From Coenobita brevimanus (Eukaryota; Arthropoda; Malacostraca; Decapoda; Coenobitidae), in NCBI GenBank assembly GCA_032717465.1, contig CM064683.1:34047542-34111541 (forward strand): a stretch of 64,000 nucleotides of DNA, in the 5' to 3' direction. Positions 35,930-47,583 of this stretch are shown in pieces. Below the pieces are notes generated by a model. That model searched no databases. It saw only the letters and a list, made by a program, of their open reading frames with translations, and was not told the DNA's origin. Position 1 is the stretch's first letter; each line of letters starts with the position of its first letter. A program made the translations under genes and the position numbers.

Positions 35930-36245
35930 AAGCAAATGAGATGTGCGGTGATGTTGGTGTGGATGTGGTAAAACGTTTTACAAGAATTACTCTGAGATGG
36001 TTCGGCCATGTGGAGAGGATGGAAAATGAGGGACTGACAAGGTGAATGAATGTGAGTGAGGTGGAAAGGAAAATGGGAAGGGAGAGACTGAGGATGAGTT
36101 GGAAGGAAAGGGTGAAGAGGTATATAAGGGAGGGAAGTGTGACTTTGAGAGAGGACAGGCAGTTGGCAGAGGATAGTGCCTTGGGGGCGATTTGTTTTTG
36201 GCCACCCGGCACGGGATTAATACATCTGGCGATAGATTGACAGAC
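35930..36245 (+). mobile_element. Family A retroelement, 3' end (copy A6)
   Basis: It starts in the last coding part (CGDVGVDVVKRF, LRWFGHVERMENE at about 35995-36030). It crosses the 3' untranslated region with 'GAGGTATATAAGGGAGGGAA' (36117-36136) and ends in 'GGGATTAATACATCTGGCGA' (36213-36232), followed by a worn TAGA/CAGA tail. It is a strongly 5'-truncated copy. Confidence 0.8.
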
Positions 36246-37011
36246 AGAAAGAGAAAACGCCATAAGTATTTTATTGTAGCTAAACACCAAACAAATTTGC
36301 AAAATTTAGGGAGGTCGCCCTGTAGTTAACTTCTACTAATCATTCCGCTGTTAGAGGTCTCCCTAGAGCTGAGTATTATCGTCAGGCATTAGCTAATATA
36401 CACGTAAATGTATGTCGTAGGAGTGAAGTGGTCAGGGAGAAGAGGTAATAAGAATGGATGTAAGAAAGTGGAGGTAGAGATGGTAGGAGGGTAAGGAAGA
36501 CGGGTGGAAGAGGTGAAATAAACAAGAAACAACAATGGAAGAGCTGTATTCTCGTCAACTTTGGAAGCCGTGTACATCCTCTTCCTTAACATATTTATCT
36601 CTGTATCTAATATAACCGTCCCAAGTCAAGTCGTATGAAATTATTTTTATTCATGCTATCTTCAGACGATTTTATTCAGCTTTGGAGAGATTTCTCCAAC
36701 ATGAGGCATTAAATACATTATGGTCTTGATTAATTTCCTTACTATAATACGACTCACTAAAAGATGAATCAATTGTCTAGATGTGGCAGAAAGAAAATGC
36801 AATATTCGACATCATATTAAACGGATGTGTTATTTATTTTTTCATATTTATGGCAAGTATGTCGACATGAAAAAACTGTAAAAGACTACTTGAGTGCAGA
36901 TGATGTTTGTATTGTATATGAGTGATGTTACATTTCCTGTAACTGTAAAGGTACAAACGTGTTGCAAGCACTGGAGGATTCCTTGCGCACTATTGAAAAA
37001 CAAGAAATGAC

Positions 37012-37012
<1 letters not shown>
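36246..37012. other. Unannotated DNA with fold-back repeat arms
   Basis: Arms of the dispersed fold-back repeat lie at about 36664-36690 ('AGACGATTTTATTCAGCTTT') and, worn, at about 36340-36395. No gene was recognised. Confidence 0.45.

Positions 37013-37041
<29 letters not shown>
37013..37041. repeat. (AAT)n microsatellite before SINE S3
   Basis: About nine AAT units lie directly upstream of the SINE head. Confidence 0.95.
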
Positions 37042-37042
<1 letters not shown>

Positions 37043-37245
37043 TAGCAGCCGTGGCTCAGTGGGTTAGAGCGCTCCGCTCTGACCGAAGGGTCGGAGGATC
37101 GAATCCACCCAAGGGTCATTGGTAGACATCAGGAAGGGTATCCGGTCATAAAATGCTACACGCTCCAGTTCAAAAAGTCCTCTACCCAGGGGCAACGCCT
37201 TAGCCATTCGGGGATACCTGGCGTAAAGCCAAATTATTATTTTTT
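37042..37245 (+). mobile_element. tRNA-derived SINE, third family (S3)
   Basis: The head reads 'GCAGCCGTGGCTCAGTGGGT', with box A TGGCTCAGTGGG at 37052-37063 and a perfect box B GGATCGAATCC at 37096-37106. The spacing is right for a polymerase III promoter. A body with 'CAGGAAGGGTATCCGGTCAT' (37129-37148), a phrase I associate with several invertebrate SINEs, leads to a tail 'GATACCTGGCGTAAAGCC' and then (AAT)n. It is about 200 bp long. It could be mistaken for a tRNA gene; the missing acceptor stem match and the attached body argue against this. Confidence 0.8.
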
Positions 37246-37249
37246 TCAA

Positions 37250-37324
37250 TTTAATAATAATAATAATGATGATGATGATAATAATAATAAGTCATAAATA
37301 ATAATAATAATAATAATAATAATA

Positions 37325-37402
<78 letters not shown>

Positions 37403-37430
37403 TTTATCATCATTATTATTATTATTGCTA

Positions 37431-37461
<31 letters not shown>

Positions 37462-37497
37462 TATTATTAGTAGTAGTAGTATTAGTATTATTATTAA
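37250..37497. repeat. (AAT)n/(ATT)n array forming a palindrome
   Basis: AAT units (37252-37325, with a GAT patch) switch to ATT units at about 37324 and continue to about 37495. The switch makes a self-complementary centre. Asn-rich and Tyr-rich frames here are artefacts. Confidence 0.95.
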
Positions 37498-38858
37498 AGT
37501 GAGTAGAGTGTAACGTATGTCGTATGCATACTGTCAGCCTAAACACAGAGGATCACCATGTTTGACACCATGATGAAAGCTCAGCATACCAATCTCATTG
37601 TGAATATTGTTGCAATATACTCCAAATATTTTGCATGAGCTAAAGTTGCAACAATTGTATATTCTCTGTAGGAGGAACCGTACAGACAGGAAACAGTATG
37701 ATTAAAGAATTTGGTTAAAGCAGAAATTACTGTTCATTTACAAAAATGCCAACCTGTCAGAAAAAAAAAAAAAAAAAAAAACAATGGTACCAGTATACCA
37801 GCCTTGAAAGAGACAGGAGTAGGATGCGCTTAATATATGGACCTTAGGGAACAAAGAGTCATGTGTATAACAGAGTGGTGGATAAGTATATATCGGAAAC
37901 AATTCAGTAATACGCCTACTATTCCGTTTTATCTAATGATCCCTGACGGCACATTCCTTACTTTCCTCCTTGGTGCATCATATCAAATGGAACTATCAAT
38001 GGGCATAGAAACATAGGAAGTCTCTCTAAGCTTAGGAAAATCAGCCAGCAGAGGGGAAGTGAGGAGTACATATGGTGAAACAGTAGACGAACCTTTTTGC
38101 CCGATTCAGCAATACATAACGGAGGGCGGCTGGGACTGGCGGGAGGGAATGGAGACTAAGGGTGATGGAGGAACGTGGAGATATGAGTATATAGTGAAAT
38201 ATATAGCCTTATCGATGGAAAAACAGAGGCAGATAAAATGACAGAGATGTAGGTTAACATAGAGAGGAAGACTGACAGACTGATGCTCTCCTTTGATAGT
38301 TGGGAATAGAAAAGCTTAGAGGAATGCTTAGCTAGGCCCTTCAGATAGACTCTGGGTTTGGGCATCTGGCAAAAGATGGATACAAGGACAGAGCCAGCAT
38401 CTGATGTAAGGGGGGTTCCAGATCATTTTTTCATGTACTCGTATATCTAGTAACTCAGTTACAATTAATGTAATAACCAAAATAATACCTTTATGTATTA
38501 TCACACTATATATTTCAACCATAAACCAGAAAGCTTATGGACAAGGGCAAAATTCATACGATCAGTAATTTTCAGACACGAATTACTCTTTGTCATTCAC
38601 CAATTTTACTTAATCATTGCAAGGGGAAAAATGCACAAAGAAAAAGGGGAATGGGAGTCCCTATATCATCTGCCTCTCCCTCCCCACCAGATTCGCTACT
38701 GGTATGGATAGACATCTGAACATACGTACTTTCTCCTACGCTTCATTAAAAAATAAATAAAATAAAAAAAAAATAAAAAGAGAGACCTAGGGTTTTGGGG
38801 GTGTATGTGAATCCATCTCTTGGCTACGGGAATAACATTTAGGTCTTAGGAATGGACA
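37498..38858. other. Unannotated DNA
   Basis: No gene was recognised. There is an A-run at about 37760-37781 and an A-rich patch at 38745-38780. Confidence 0.45.
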
Positions 38859-38879
38859 TTAATAATAATAATAATAATA

Positions 38880-38912
<33 letters not shown>

Positions 38913-38940
38913 TAATGCAGGGTTCATTGAGGAAAAAAAA

Positions 38941-38982
<42 letters not shown>
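38859..38982. repeat. (AAT)n/(ATT)n palindrome followed by (GT)n
   Basis: AAT units at 38859-38880 switch to ATT at 38881-38912, a perfect fold-back of at least 21 bases per arm. (GT)n follows at 38944-38981. Confidence 0.95.
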
Positions 38983-40950
38983 AACATTCAGTGATGTGCG
39001 ACGTATTGAGTGTGTTCCCACTTTGTCCATAAATTTAAATTGGAAATAAATTATGAGAGGATCAGCTTAGGATGTAGCACGTAATGTTTGGCATTGGATG
39101 ATACACATGTTGAGAAGCGGGATTTGATAGTTAGGTAGTACTGGAAGGGTTTCAGTAATTCTCGTAGTTTGGTTGCGAGACACAGTTGCCAGTTTGCCTG
39201 CTATTTGTAGCATAGGTATTTTGTAACGAACATTAATTTTCATGCTCCTTTTCTCTATAATGTTTTGTTTATGTGAATGTTAAACTATGTAATTTTATCT
39301 TGGTTTGTATGCTACATAATTTACTGTTACACAGTGTAAGAAAACTCTGGCTATTTTCGATGTCTTTGAGTTGGTAACTTACTTGTCCAAGAATGTAGCA
39401 GACCACTCTAGTATCTAGGAAGCTTGTATAAGGATAAAGAAGGGACTAGAGGAGTTCTGAGCTTAGTTTGAGTTTAGCTCAGAGTCAGTTCAGTGTCAGT
39501 GCAGTTTGTGAAGATTGTATAGCTCCAGTATTTGTGAAAACAGTGACGTGTTGTTGGCAAGCATTAAGTGTAATTACTTGGCGAATAAAGACCGCGAACT
39601 TAAGATGCCAGTGTTTATTTACCACGCCTGAACCGATCTTGTTGTTGCACACCGAAAGGCTGACTATGGGAAGAACAACTCACTGGACAACGTCCTTCCT
39701 GTACTGAACTACTGCTGCTGTTGGAGTCTGTGACAGTGTGGGACGGAGACGTGACAGAGCGGAAGAGAGAGAGCGAGAGAGAGAGAGATGAATAAAAGGG
39801 AATATAAGTAACTCATTGAACGAATAAATAAAAGAGCAAAACAAAAAATAAATAGATCAAGATATGGAAAATAACAAAAATACGGAAAACGTTAAATGGA
39901 AGTCAGGAAGTGTCAGATCTTAGCTACATTAATTTGGCTAGCATCACATGATATGTTGCTTCTCCTTTGACGGTTTAACTATTTTTGATATAGATTGTAA
40001 AGCTGACCAAAAAAAGAAAAAGATAAATAAGGGGTAATAATCAGACAAACAATAGTGCCAAAGGAAGTATGTCTGCATTAGAGGAAGAGATAACGAGTCA
40101 GAGAAGTAGAATCATGTCAAGTTTACATGAAAACAGCAGGATACATAAGTAGGAATGTATATTGAAAACCACGTTCAAACAGATGATTGAGCGAGATACT
40201 GGTAAGAAGAGTCCCAGCACACACTGCCCATGTTTATAAATCCAGGTGCCAGCTTTAGCTCTGAGTTGGAAAAGGCTGGGGCAAAAAAGTCGGGGAATTT
40301 ATAACGTAACACGGACACTAAAGATGCTTTCTCGTGGGATGAAAAAATAAGTAGCATACAGAAAATTCTCACACGTCCATCTACCTCAAGACATTTAATG
40401 CCAGAGTTCATCTGGTGTGCCCGAGTCACATGCCAGTATGCTTCCAACCTCTTTCATGACCACTCGTATTCAGCCCCTTATCACCACTCCATGCCTCCCA
40501 CCCCAATCGTTACTCTCATGTACTTTTACATTTTATTCTAAAATCTGTTCCCAGTTTTTCCTCCCCTCTATCTTCTTTTTCTTTGACACTTTCCCCAGTC
40601 ACTCCTACTGCTCAATGCCACCCTTCCTTCCCATCATGAAGTATTCTCACATTTCCCCCTACAGTTCTTCATTGTAGTCTCCCACTGACTCTCCATTTTC
40701 ACACCTTTCGACTTACTTCCTACTCCACGTTTCTTTGCGCCTTATGTTCTTCCAGGTAATACCACGTCTTTATTCACTATATCTCATCTCCCACCAGTTT
40801 CGCATCTTCCCAGTCTTAGCACAGTTTGCCCATCATTCTACGCCACCCAAACTCATGTTCTCTTCCACTTCACCCTCCCGTTTCTTTATCAGTACCAATC
40901 CAAGTCCTAACCCTCACCCTTTCCCATCACTCTAGGCCGTATTCCCTCAC
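38983..40950. other. Unannotated DNA; possible LTR-like segment at 39073-39734
   Basis: No gene is supported. 39073-39734 begins TGTAGC and ends TGTGACA with an AATAAA near 39583, a layout like a solo long terminal repeat, but no target duplication or second copy is seen. 40420-40935 is C/T-rich, and its open frames look compositional. Confidence 0.35.
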
Positions 40951-41440
40951 GTCTCGATATGATAAGGTCCATAGATAGGTAACAATGAGTGATAGGCATG
41001 GAATAATGAAGCTAGAGTTGGGCGACAGTGAGCTGCATAGTTAGATGGTAGGGAATAATAGGCGATAAATAATAGAGGGATTAGGTGGTAGTGACGTGTA
41101 TAGTCAGGTAACAATTAGATGATAGTGGAATTTGAGTTAGATGACAATGAGCTGCATAGTTAGATGATAGTTGGTGATGTGTGATAGTGAGTCACATAGT
41201 TATGTGGTAGTACAGTAGGTGCTAGCGAGCTTCACAGTCAGGCGACAGTGAAGCTAAAGTAAGGTGGAAGTGGGTGCTAGTGTGTTGCATAGATGGTGAG
41301 AGTGGAGTTACAGCTTGGTAATAGTATGTTATATAATATAATTGTAGCGATAGAATTGGCGACTTACAGAATGAGATGAGTGGAGGTACAGTTTGGTGAT
41401 AGTGGGTGTTAGTAACCAGTATAATTAGGTGATAATAAGG
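40951..41440. repeat. Degenerate minisatellite, TTAGRTGATAGTGRG-type units
   Basis: Phrases such as 'ACAGTGAGCTGCATAGTTAG' (41023-41042) and 'ACAATGAGCTGCATAGTTAG' (41143-41162), plus many 'TAGATGATAGT', 'GGTGATAGTG' and 'GGTGCTAGYG' variants, recur without strict period. The composition is poor in C. Confidence 0.7.
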
Positions 41441-41680
41441 TTTGGGACACCTGAGGACTGGCTCGGGTGCTCAGATTAAATATATGACAACCATCTGGGG
41501 CTGCTACTTAAAGGGGAGCTGGGGTTGGTCGGGACGTGGGTGGGAGAGAGTGTGCGGAGACGGGAAGGGAGGATAAAAATAGAAGAGAGAGAAGAAAGGA
41601 AGTGAGGTTAAAGTGATGGAAACCAGGAGAAGCTAAAGAGATATATCGGCAAAAGAAGTTGGGGAAACCAAGTGGGGTGT

Positions 41681-41690
<10 letters not shown>
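41441..41690. other. Unannotated G-rich DNA
   Basis: Nothing was recognised. Confidence 0.35.
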
Positions 41691-41723
<33 letters not shown>

Positions 41724-41752
41724 TCCATTACTGGATTAACTTTCGCGCTCTC

Positions 41753-41817
<65 letters not shown>

Positions 41818-41925
41818 ACAGGACATTAAAGGACTTAAATAAGCAGACACATGCACGAAACCTTATACCTTTAGAAGCATTGCGTGCGGCAATGAGAGCA
41901 CACACACACACACACACACACAGGA
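41691..41925. repeat. (GA)n and (AC)n microsatellites
   Basis: (GA)n 41691-41720, (AC)n 41754-41812 and a second (AC)n 41898-41921. Confidence 0.96.
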
Positions 41926-42008
41926 TTATCGAGGAACATACATACATATATATATAGTCACATAATCATCATCATTATTAACAGCAGCATCAGTGGTATC
42001 ATCATTTT

Positions 42009-42041
<33 letters not shown>

Positions 42042-42099
42042 CAGCATTTTCATCATCATCATTAGAAGCAGCAGCAGCAGCCTAACCTTCTTTCTAATA

Positions 42100-42245
42100 A
42101 ATGGGGTATCTAGGATCGACAACAGCAACAGACAAGCACAAAATATAGCAATCAGGAAAGTGCCTGGTGTAATAGGCCGTTCATTCATTCACTGGTTTCA
42201 AGCTTTCTCGAGTCGGCTCCATTTCATAAGCCAAACGATTCACAC
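42100..42245 (-). mobile_element. SINE family S4, 3' part only
   Basis: The sequence matches the tail of the SINE at 52975-53262: 'CACAAAATATAGCAATCAGG' (42136-42155) against 'TACAAAATCAAGATAATTAT', then TGCCTGGTGTAATAGG against TGTCTGGTAAAAACAGG, and further weak identity to 'CCATTTCATAAGCC'. The tRNA-like head is absent. ATC/AGC triplet repeats follow its 3' end (41965-42080). Confidence 0.5.
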
Positions 42246-43690
42246 AGAGATTTCCCAGTGCTGAAAGCCAAGTGCCAAAGAATGAAACATTTTTTTTTTA
42301 AGTTGAGCATTTCAGTTTGATGTCATATTTTTCATTTACTCTTCCTGTCTACAGAGGACTCTATTTACCCCAGGAAAGATCTTTTGAATGCCATGGTTAG
42401 AGATGAGTATAGCCTTCATTAACCGTCTCACTAATAGAGGCCTGCGCTAAGTAAAAAAAAAAAAAATCTTTAGGAGACTTCATGAATAAACTGAAAATAA
42501 AACACCTTGATCGTGATGGAGTTAATGCAAAAATCAATCCGTTGCTGAGTTTCACTAATTCTTTTCCTTCCCCACCCTCCATACTTTGCTTACACACATA
42601 TTAACTTACCTTATCCATCCATCACCTTTTAGCCTTTTACGCCTTCTCCTACCCTTAGTTACTCACACATGTTTCCGCATCTCAACGAACGGCCCAATCA
42701 GTCATTGTCTCCCAGAGGATTTCAACACGCAAACTGCTTCACTCTATAAAAGACCCACATGGTGCTTTATTTTAGTGAAGACCGATTTATATCCTTCACC
42801 TATATTGTACTTCTGTACTTGCTCACTATCCTACTGATATTCATTCTTTCCATGTGACTATAGCAACTAAATACACCTGCTTCTATTTATCAACAAGCTT
42901 CTTTACACAGTCTCTTTCACGAATCCCTTTGCCGAATATTTTTTCTCCGGTCCATTCCACACAAGGTACGTACGGTATAGTACATACAGTCCTAACTCTA
43001 ACAACCATAGGACGTCTTCTTCATATAATTCTTGCTGCTCCCAGATGATTTTATTCAACTTAGGATAAACCACCTAAACCGGACAGGTCATTGATAGTCT
43101 TTATTAACCTTTCACTACCAGAGTTATCTTTTAATTGTGTATGAACATCTGATGGTAACAAGAACACTTTCAGTCCGATTTTTTTTACATATAATTCTTG
43201 ACGTCACATGATTTTGTTTAGTAATATAATTTCTGAAGCGAAGGATTTGGTAAAAGTCTCCAATAACACCTTCGCTGCCGCTTTCTTAAGATTAACAAAG
43301 TCGTATGATATCAGCAAGGATAAATCATCATCACCACCAACAACAAAATCTCCTCTCGCACCCCAAGGTGGGGTGAGGTAGGATCCAGAGAGAGAAAAAC
43401 AAAACACTTGGAAGAATGAGATACTAACCAAAGTTTGCCCAGCTAAATGAATCATATTCCCAACAATAAAAACAAATAAAATAAGTCACCGGATTGAAGG
43501 TATTAAAAAAGATGTCATCTTATTGGAAATAATAATAGTTTCATTTCTGATGCTCTTTTTCTTAAACCCTTAAATCCAGGGTTTATTCTTCCTTGATTAT
43601 TTTTGCTGTCACCAGGCAACTGTATTTAATAAAGGAAGGCCTCTCAAATTCTATAAATTTATTTCATTAATTTTATTGCGCTAAACCCCT
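42246..43690. other. Unannotated DNA carrying several fold-back repeat copies
   Basis: Copies or arms of the dispersed fold-back repeat are seen at about 42345-42530, 43030-43170 ('CCAGATGATTTTATTCAACT' with right end 'CATCTGATGGTAACAAGAAC') and 43195-43500 ('CACATGATTTTGTTTAG'). No gene was recognised. Confidence 0.5.
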
Positions 43691-43824
43691 CTATAGTCTG
43701 TTCACCTTAACTTGAAGGAGATTCTTGTTCTTTGGCGGACTGTTTCACGTTGTTCAATGTCAGAACAAGTTAAGCGCACCCAGAGAGCGATTTCCTCAGC
43801 CAACGCCCTTACCAGCAAACCAGA

Positions 43825-44085
43825 TTACAACCAAAATATAATAAACTTTTCCTTGGTCCATGGCACACATATTCATAAAATTGTATTGAAATCCATCCAT
43901 AGCTTTTTCAGATATCTTGCGGACAAACATACATAAAACAAGCCTAAACTGGTACTCAAAACCAAATCACAACCAAAATTTAATAAACTCCTTCCTTGGC
44001 CTATGCCCATACACTCACAAAATTTCATTGATCCATCGACAACTTCCTTTTAGATATCTTGTGGACAAACAGAGACAGATGAAAC
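43825..44085. repeat. Tandem duplication, period ~141 bp
   Basis: 'ACAACCAAAATATAATAAAC' (43827-43846) and 'ACAACCAAAATTTAATAAAC' (about 43969-43988) begin the two units. 'GATATCTTGCGGACAAAC' (43911) and 'GATATCTTGTGGACAAAC' (44053) close them. The ending 'GGACAAACAGAGACAG' resembles a dispersed phrase common in marine invertebrate repeats. Confidence 0.85.
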
Positions 44086-44397
44086 TGCCATAGGCAGAGT
44101 GCTTGCCGTATGGATCCGATTGTTACTGCTTAGTTTTCACCGACCCACGGCCATTGAGGGGTTTCAACTCCCCACCCAGCCTAAGGCCTTTGGTCAATTT
44201 TGATGAAAAACAAGAGGCTTTCAAGGGTTATGGATATCTACCTGTTGATTTTTTTTTTTTTTTTTCAGAATGATTGGCACAAAACTGTGACCTGTAGAGT
44301 GCAGACAAACGGACAGACTGACAGCTATACATACATGCGGATGTGACAAACATGCTTGCCGAATCTTTCGATACTACCAAGCAAAAAACAAGTGCGA

Positions 44398-45430
44398 CTA
44401 GAAGTCTGTAACTGTCCTAAGGAAAGTCACCAGCTCCACCTACTGTACTGTTTCTTAGTGACCTTGGTCTCTCTGGGGAGATTTGGATTTTTTTTTTTTT
44501 CCATCGGCAATGGTCCATGCTAGGACACAGCCTAGGCCCTTCAGGTACATTGCAGTCTCCCTCTCTTCTGGAATCTCCGGGAAACTTGGCGGCCGGAATA
44601 ATAACAAGCTACTTCCCTTAATTATATAGCCACAATACGGAACTACCGCCACGTGGCAAGGTAGGTCTAATATAAACATGATCTGAAGACCCTATGGTAA
44701 CCTTTTGTGTTACATCAACGAGAGATTTGGCAAAAGGTGTGAAGAACTCATGTGTCTGCTACTATTTCTTACAACGACTTTGACCACCATTAGGGAGATA
44801 TGGATTTTTTTTCTATCAGCAATGGCCCATACCAAGACATAACCTGGGCCCTTCAGTTTCCTTACACAGTCTCCGGTTCTCCTGGAATCGTTGAGAGACC
44901 CTTAGGCGAGAATAATAATAACTAGAACTTTATGTCCTATGGACAGTCACTAATCTTCACCTACTGATTCTTAGTGAGCTTGACACCATTGGGGAAATTT
45001 GGATTTCTTTTCTATCAGCAATGATCCACACCAGGACTGTCAGGACATAACCTGGGCCCTTCGCATATCTTGCGCAGTCTCCGATTCTCCTACAGTGTCG
45101 CAAGACTCCGAGACTAGAATAATAGCAACAGTTAATTGCGTACTCCTACAGAGTTCCAGATGGTAAGGCACTCGTATGTGTAATGTAAACAAGATCCAAA
45201 GACCCTAAGGTAACTTTCCGTGTAACAACAAGGGAGACGACGGTGTCAAAGAATGCAAGTGTCTGCTACTGTTTCTTATAATGACCTTGCCCCCATTGGG
45301 GGGATTTGGATTTCTTTGTTCTATCACCAAGGGCCCACGCCAGGACACATAACCTGGGCCTTTCAGATTCCATATGTAGTCTCCTGTTCTAGAATCGTTG
45401 CAAGACTCTAAGGTGGGAATAATAATGTAA
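44398..45430. repeat. Higher-order tandem duplication (~520 bp x 2, each B-A-B)
   Basis: Block B (about 155 bp: 'GGAGATTTGGATT', 'ATCAGCAATGGYCCAYRCCA', 'AACCTGGGCCCTTCAG', 'GCAGTCTCC') occurs at about 44450, 44770, 44970 and 45275. Block A (about 125 bp: 'CAAGATCYRAAGACCCTA', 'TGTCTGCTACTRTTTCTTA') lies between at about 44655 and 45170. The order B-A-B, B-A-B gives two ~520-bp units. Nothing is encoded. Confidence 0.8.
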
Positions 45431-45535
45431 TAATACCAGCGAAAACCATAGTCTCCACCTGTGAAGTAGGTGGAGACTAATAATACCAACGAAAACAATG
45501 ATCACCTACGTAGCAGGTAGAGACTATATATGCAA
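45431..45535. repeat. Tandem ~46-bp unit with perfect 12-bp hairpin
   Basis: TAGTCTCCACCT (45449-45460) pairs with AGGTGGAGACTA (45468-45479) across a 7-base loop. The unit 'TAATACCARCGAAAAC' occurs at 45431 and about 45480. Confidence 0.85.
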
Positions 45536-45905
45536 CCTTATACAAGTTGCTTTAGCGGAGGTAATAAGACAGCGCTTCGGTCTCATATCCTTCCCACAAT
45601 AAATGCAGTCTGATGTTAAGCTCCTGCTAGAGATCAGCATTCAAGATAGAGAGATGGCAGATGGCGGAGTTAAAGTTAACAGATTATAGTTTAAAACAGT
45701 CCACAGTACGCAAAATAACATCGTCAGGAGACGGATAGAATATACTGAGAAAGACATGCATGAATTTAGTTTGTTAAATTTTGATACTCCTGCCATCCCA
45801 AAGTCTCGAACCCAGGCGTTTATGTAAGCAATGACACGACATAAGGCTGTTCGCTTGCAGAATCTGTACCCAGTTTTCTGTACTGTATTAGGACCTTAAG
45901 GTTAC
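45536..45905. other. Unannotated DNA
   Basis: No gene or element was recognised. Confidence 0.4.

Positions 45906-45946
<41 letters not shown>
45906..45946. repeat. (AC)n microsatellite
   Basis: About 38 bases of AC. Confidence 0.95.
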
Positions 45947-45948
<2 letters not shown>

Positions 45949-46282
45949 ACGGGATCCAGAACTCTCTAAACGGATGGCGTAAACCTTAGTGGAATTACCA
46001 CGAAGTGTTTGAAATCATCTGAGTCATTGCTGAATTCTTCAAAATTTATTACTCAGTCCCTCTTTTCACTGAAATGATTTTATGATAAAGTATATGTAAG
46101 AGAATCTTTGCATATGTTTTTGGAAATAAATAATGTTCTCAAATTATAGGTAATCACTAGCATTACAAAAATAAGGGATGCGTACGGCACGCATGTCTTC
46201 CCCCCATAATCAGTGCCTTGACACACACACACATACACACACACACACACTGTATCTTCTCTTGCCCAGTTGTATGCACGGC

Positions 46283-46310
46283 AGTGTGAGAAGGTGACTG
46301 TGTATGTGTA

Positions 46311-46356
<46 letters not shown>

Positions 46357-46380
46357 TGAGAAGGTGACTGTGTATGTGTA

Positions 46381-46420
<40 letters not shown>

Positions 46421-46440
46421 AGGGAGAGGGAGAGGAAGAA
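46283..46440. repeat. 70-bp compound unit duplicated around (GA)n
   Basis: 'AGTGTGAGAAGGTGACTGTG' followed by TATGTGTAAGACAGAG and (GA)n starts at 46283 and again at 46353. The unit was therefore duplicated with its microsatellite. Confidence 0.93.
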
Positions 46441-46499
46441 GAAGAAGAATGAAAGAAGAAAAAGAATCCAATAAAAATGGAAGAGCAGACAAAAAACAT

Positions 46500-46600
46500 A
46501 GGCAACGTTACGCTGTTGCAACCCTCAGTCTGACCAAGCACGTATCCCACCTCCCTGCACACCCAACCAAGCACAGAACGACCCTCCCCCCCCCCTTTCC

Positions 46601-46643
<43 letters not shown>

Positions 46644-46985
46644 GGTGGCCGTAAGAAGAACGCCATGAGGACACATAACGTGGCCCCTTGCACTGGCCGC
46701 ATTGAAAGCTCTGGAATTTTATTTCTACTTTTCATTACCTTCAAAAAATTACTTAAGACACAGCATTCCACCTATCAAAAGGCACCAGTTCACTATAAGA
46801 CACATAACTAGGTAAAACTTCATGACTCTACAGCGAATTCTTTCTGCGTTCTGGTCCGGAAATGAAATCTACGTTCGACTAGCCACCCTGCCACCCAGCT
46901 CTATGGACGGACACCTATTGATCCCAGTGATAACAACATCCTCCTCTGACTTTGTCAGGTGGTGAGTAAATAAGGCTAGAGAGAG
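46500..46985. repeat. Interspersed repeat R1, copy 1 (~460 bp)
   Basis: This is colinear with 61300-61755. Shared blocks are 'GCTGTTGCA', 'CTGACCAA', 'CACCTCCCTGCACAC', 'CTAACCAAGC', 'AAAAGGCACCAGTTCACTAT' (46777-46796), 'AAGACACATAACT' and 'CCAGTGATAACAACA' near the end. This copy holds a (CT)n array at 46601-46638. The shared phrase 'GGACACATAACSTGGSCCCTT' also links it to block B at 44398-45430. No coding potential was seen; the class is unknown. Confidence 0.82.
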
Positions 46986-47129
46986 AGACAGAGCTAGACA
47001 CCCAGGATTTTAAGAAAATGATAGAGGAATAAGCCCTTTAAAAAATGTGAAAAGAGCGAATGTGTGAGAGTAAAGAAGAAGAAAAGAGAGGAAGCAATCG
47101 AGTGTGTACATACTTCACAACATGACACA

Positions 47130-47131
<2 letters not shown>

Positions 47132-47174
<43 letters not shown>
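47132..47174. repeat. (GT)n microsatellite
   Basis: About 42 bases of GT. Confidence 0.95.
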
Positions 47175-47179
<5 letters not shown>

Positions 47180-47427
47180 CCTACTTCATCATCACCCTCT
47201 TCCCTCCCTTCCTCCACCCTCCTCGAGCCCCACTGTTTGCATCCCATTTACTCCTGCGTATATGTTACCCATTAATTATATTAGACTACACAAATGTTTG
47301 TATTCTTCGTCAGAATATATGCTGGTCTACATTATTTGTATTGCTGGAAGCGAAGTGTGTATTCATGCTAAGATATACTGTACTGGAATACACTATTAGC
47401 AGGAAATAGTTATATTATAGTCATACA

Positions 47428-47583
<156 letters not shown>

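Noticed and set aside
37042..37113. Functional tRNA gene
   Set aside because: Both promoter boxes are good, but the acceptor stem does not pair and a SINE body and AAT tail follow directly.
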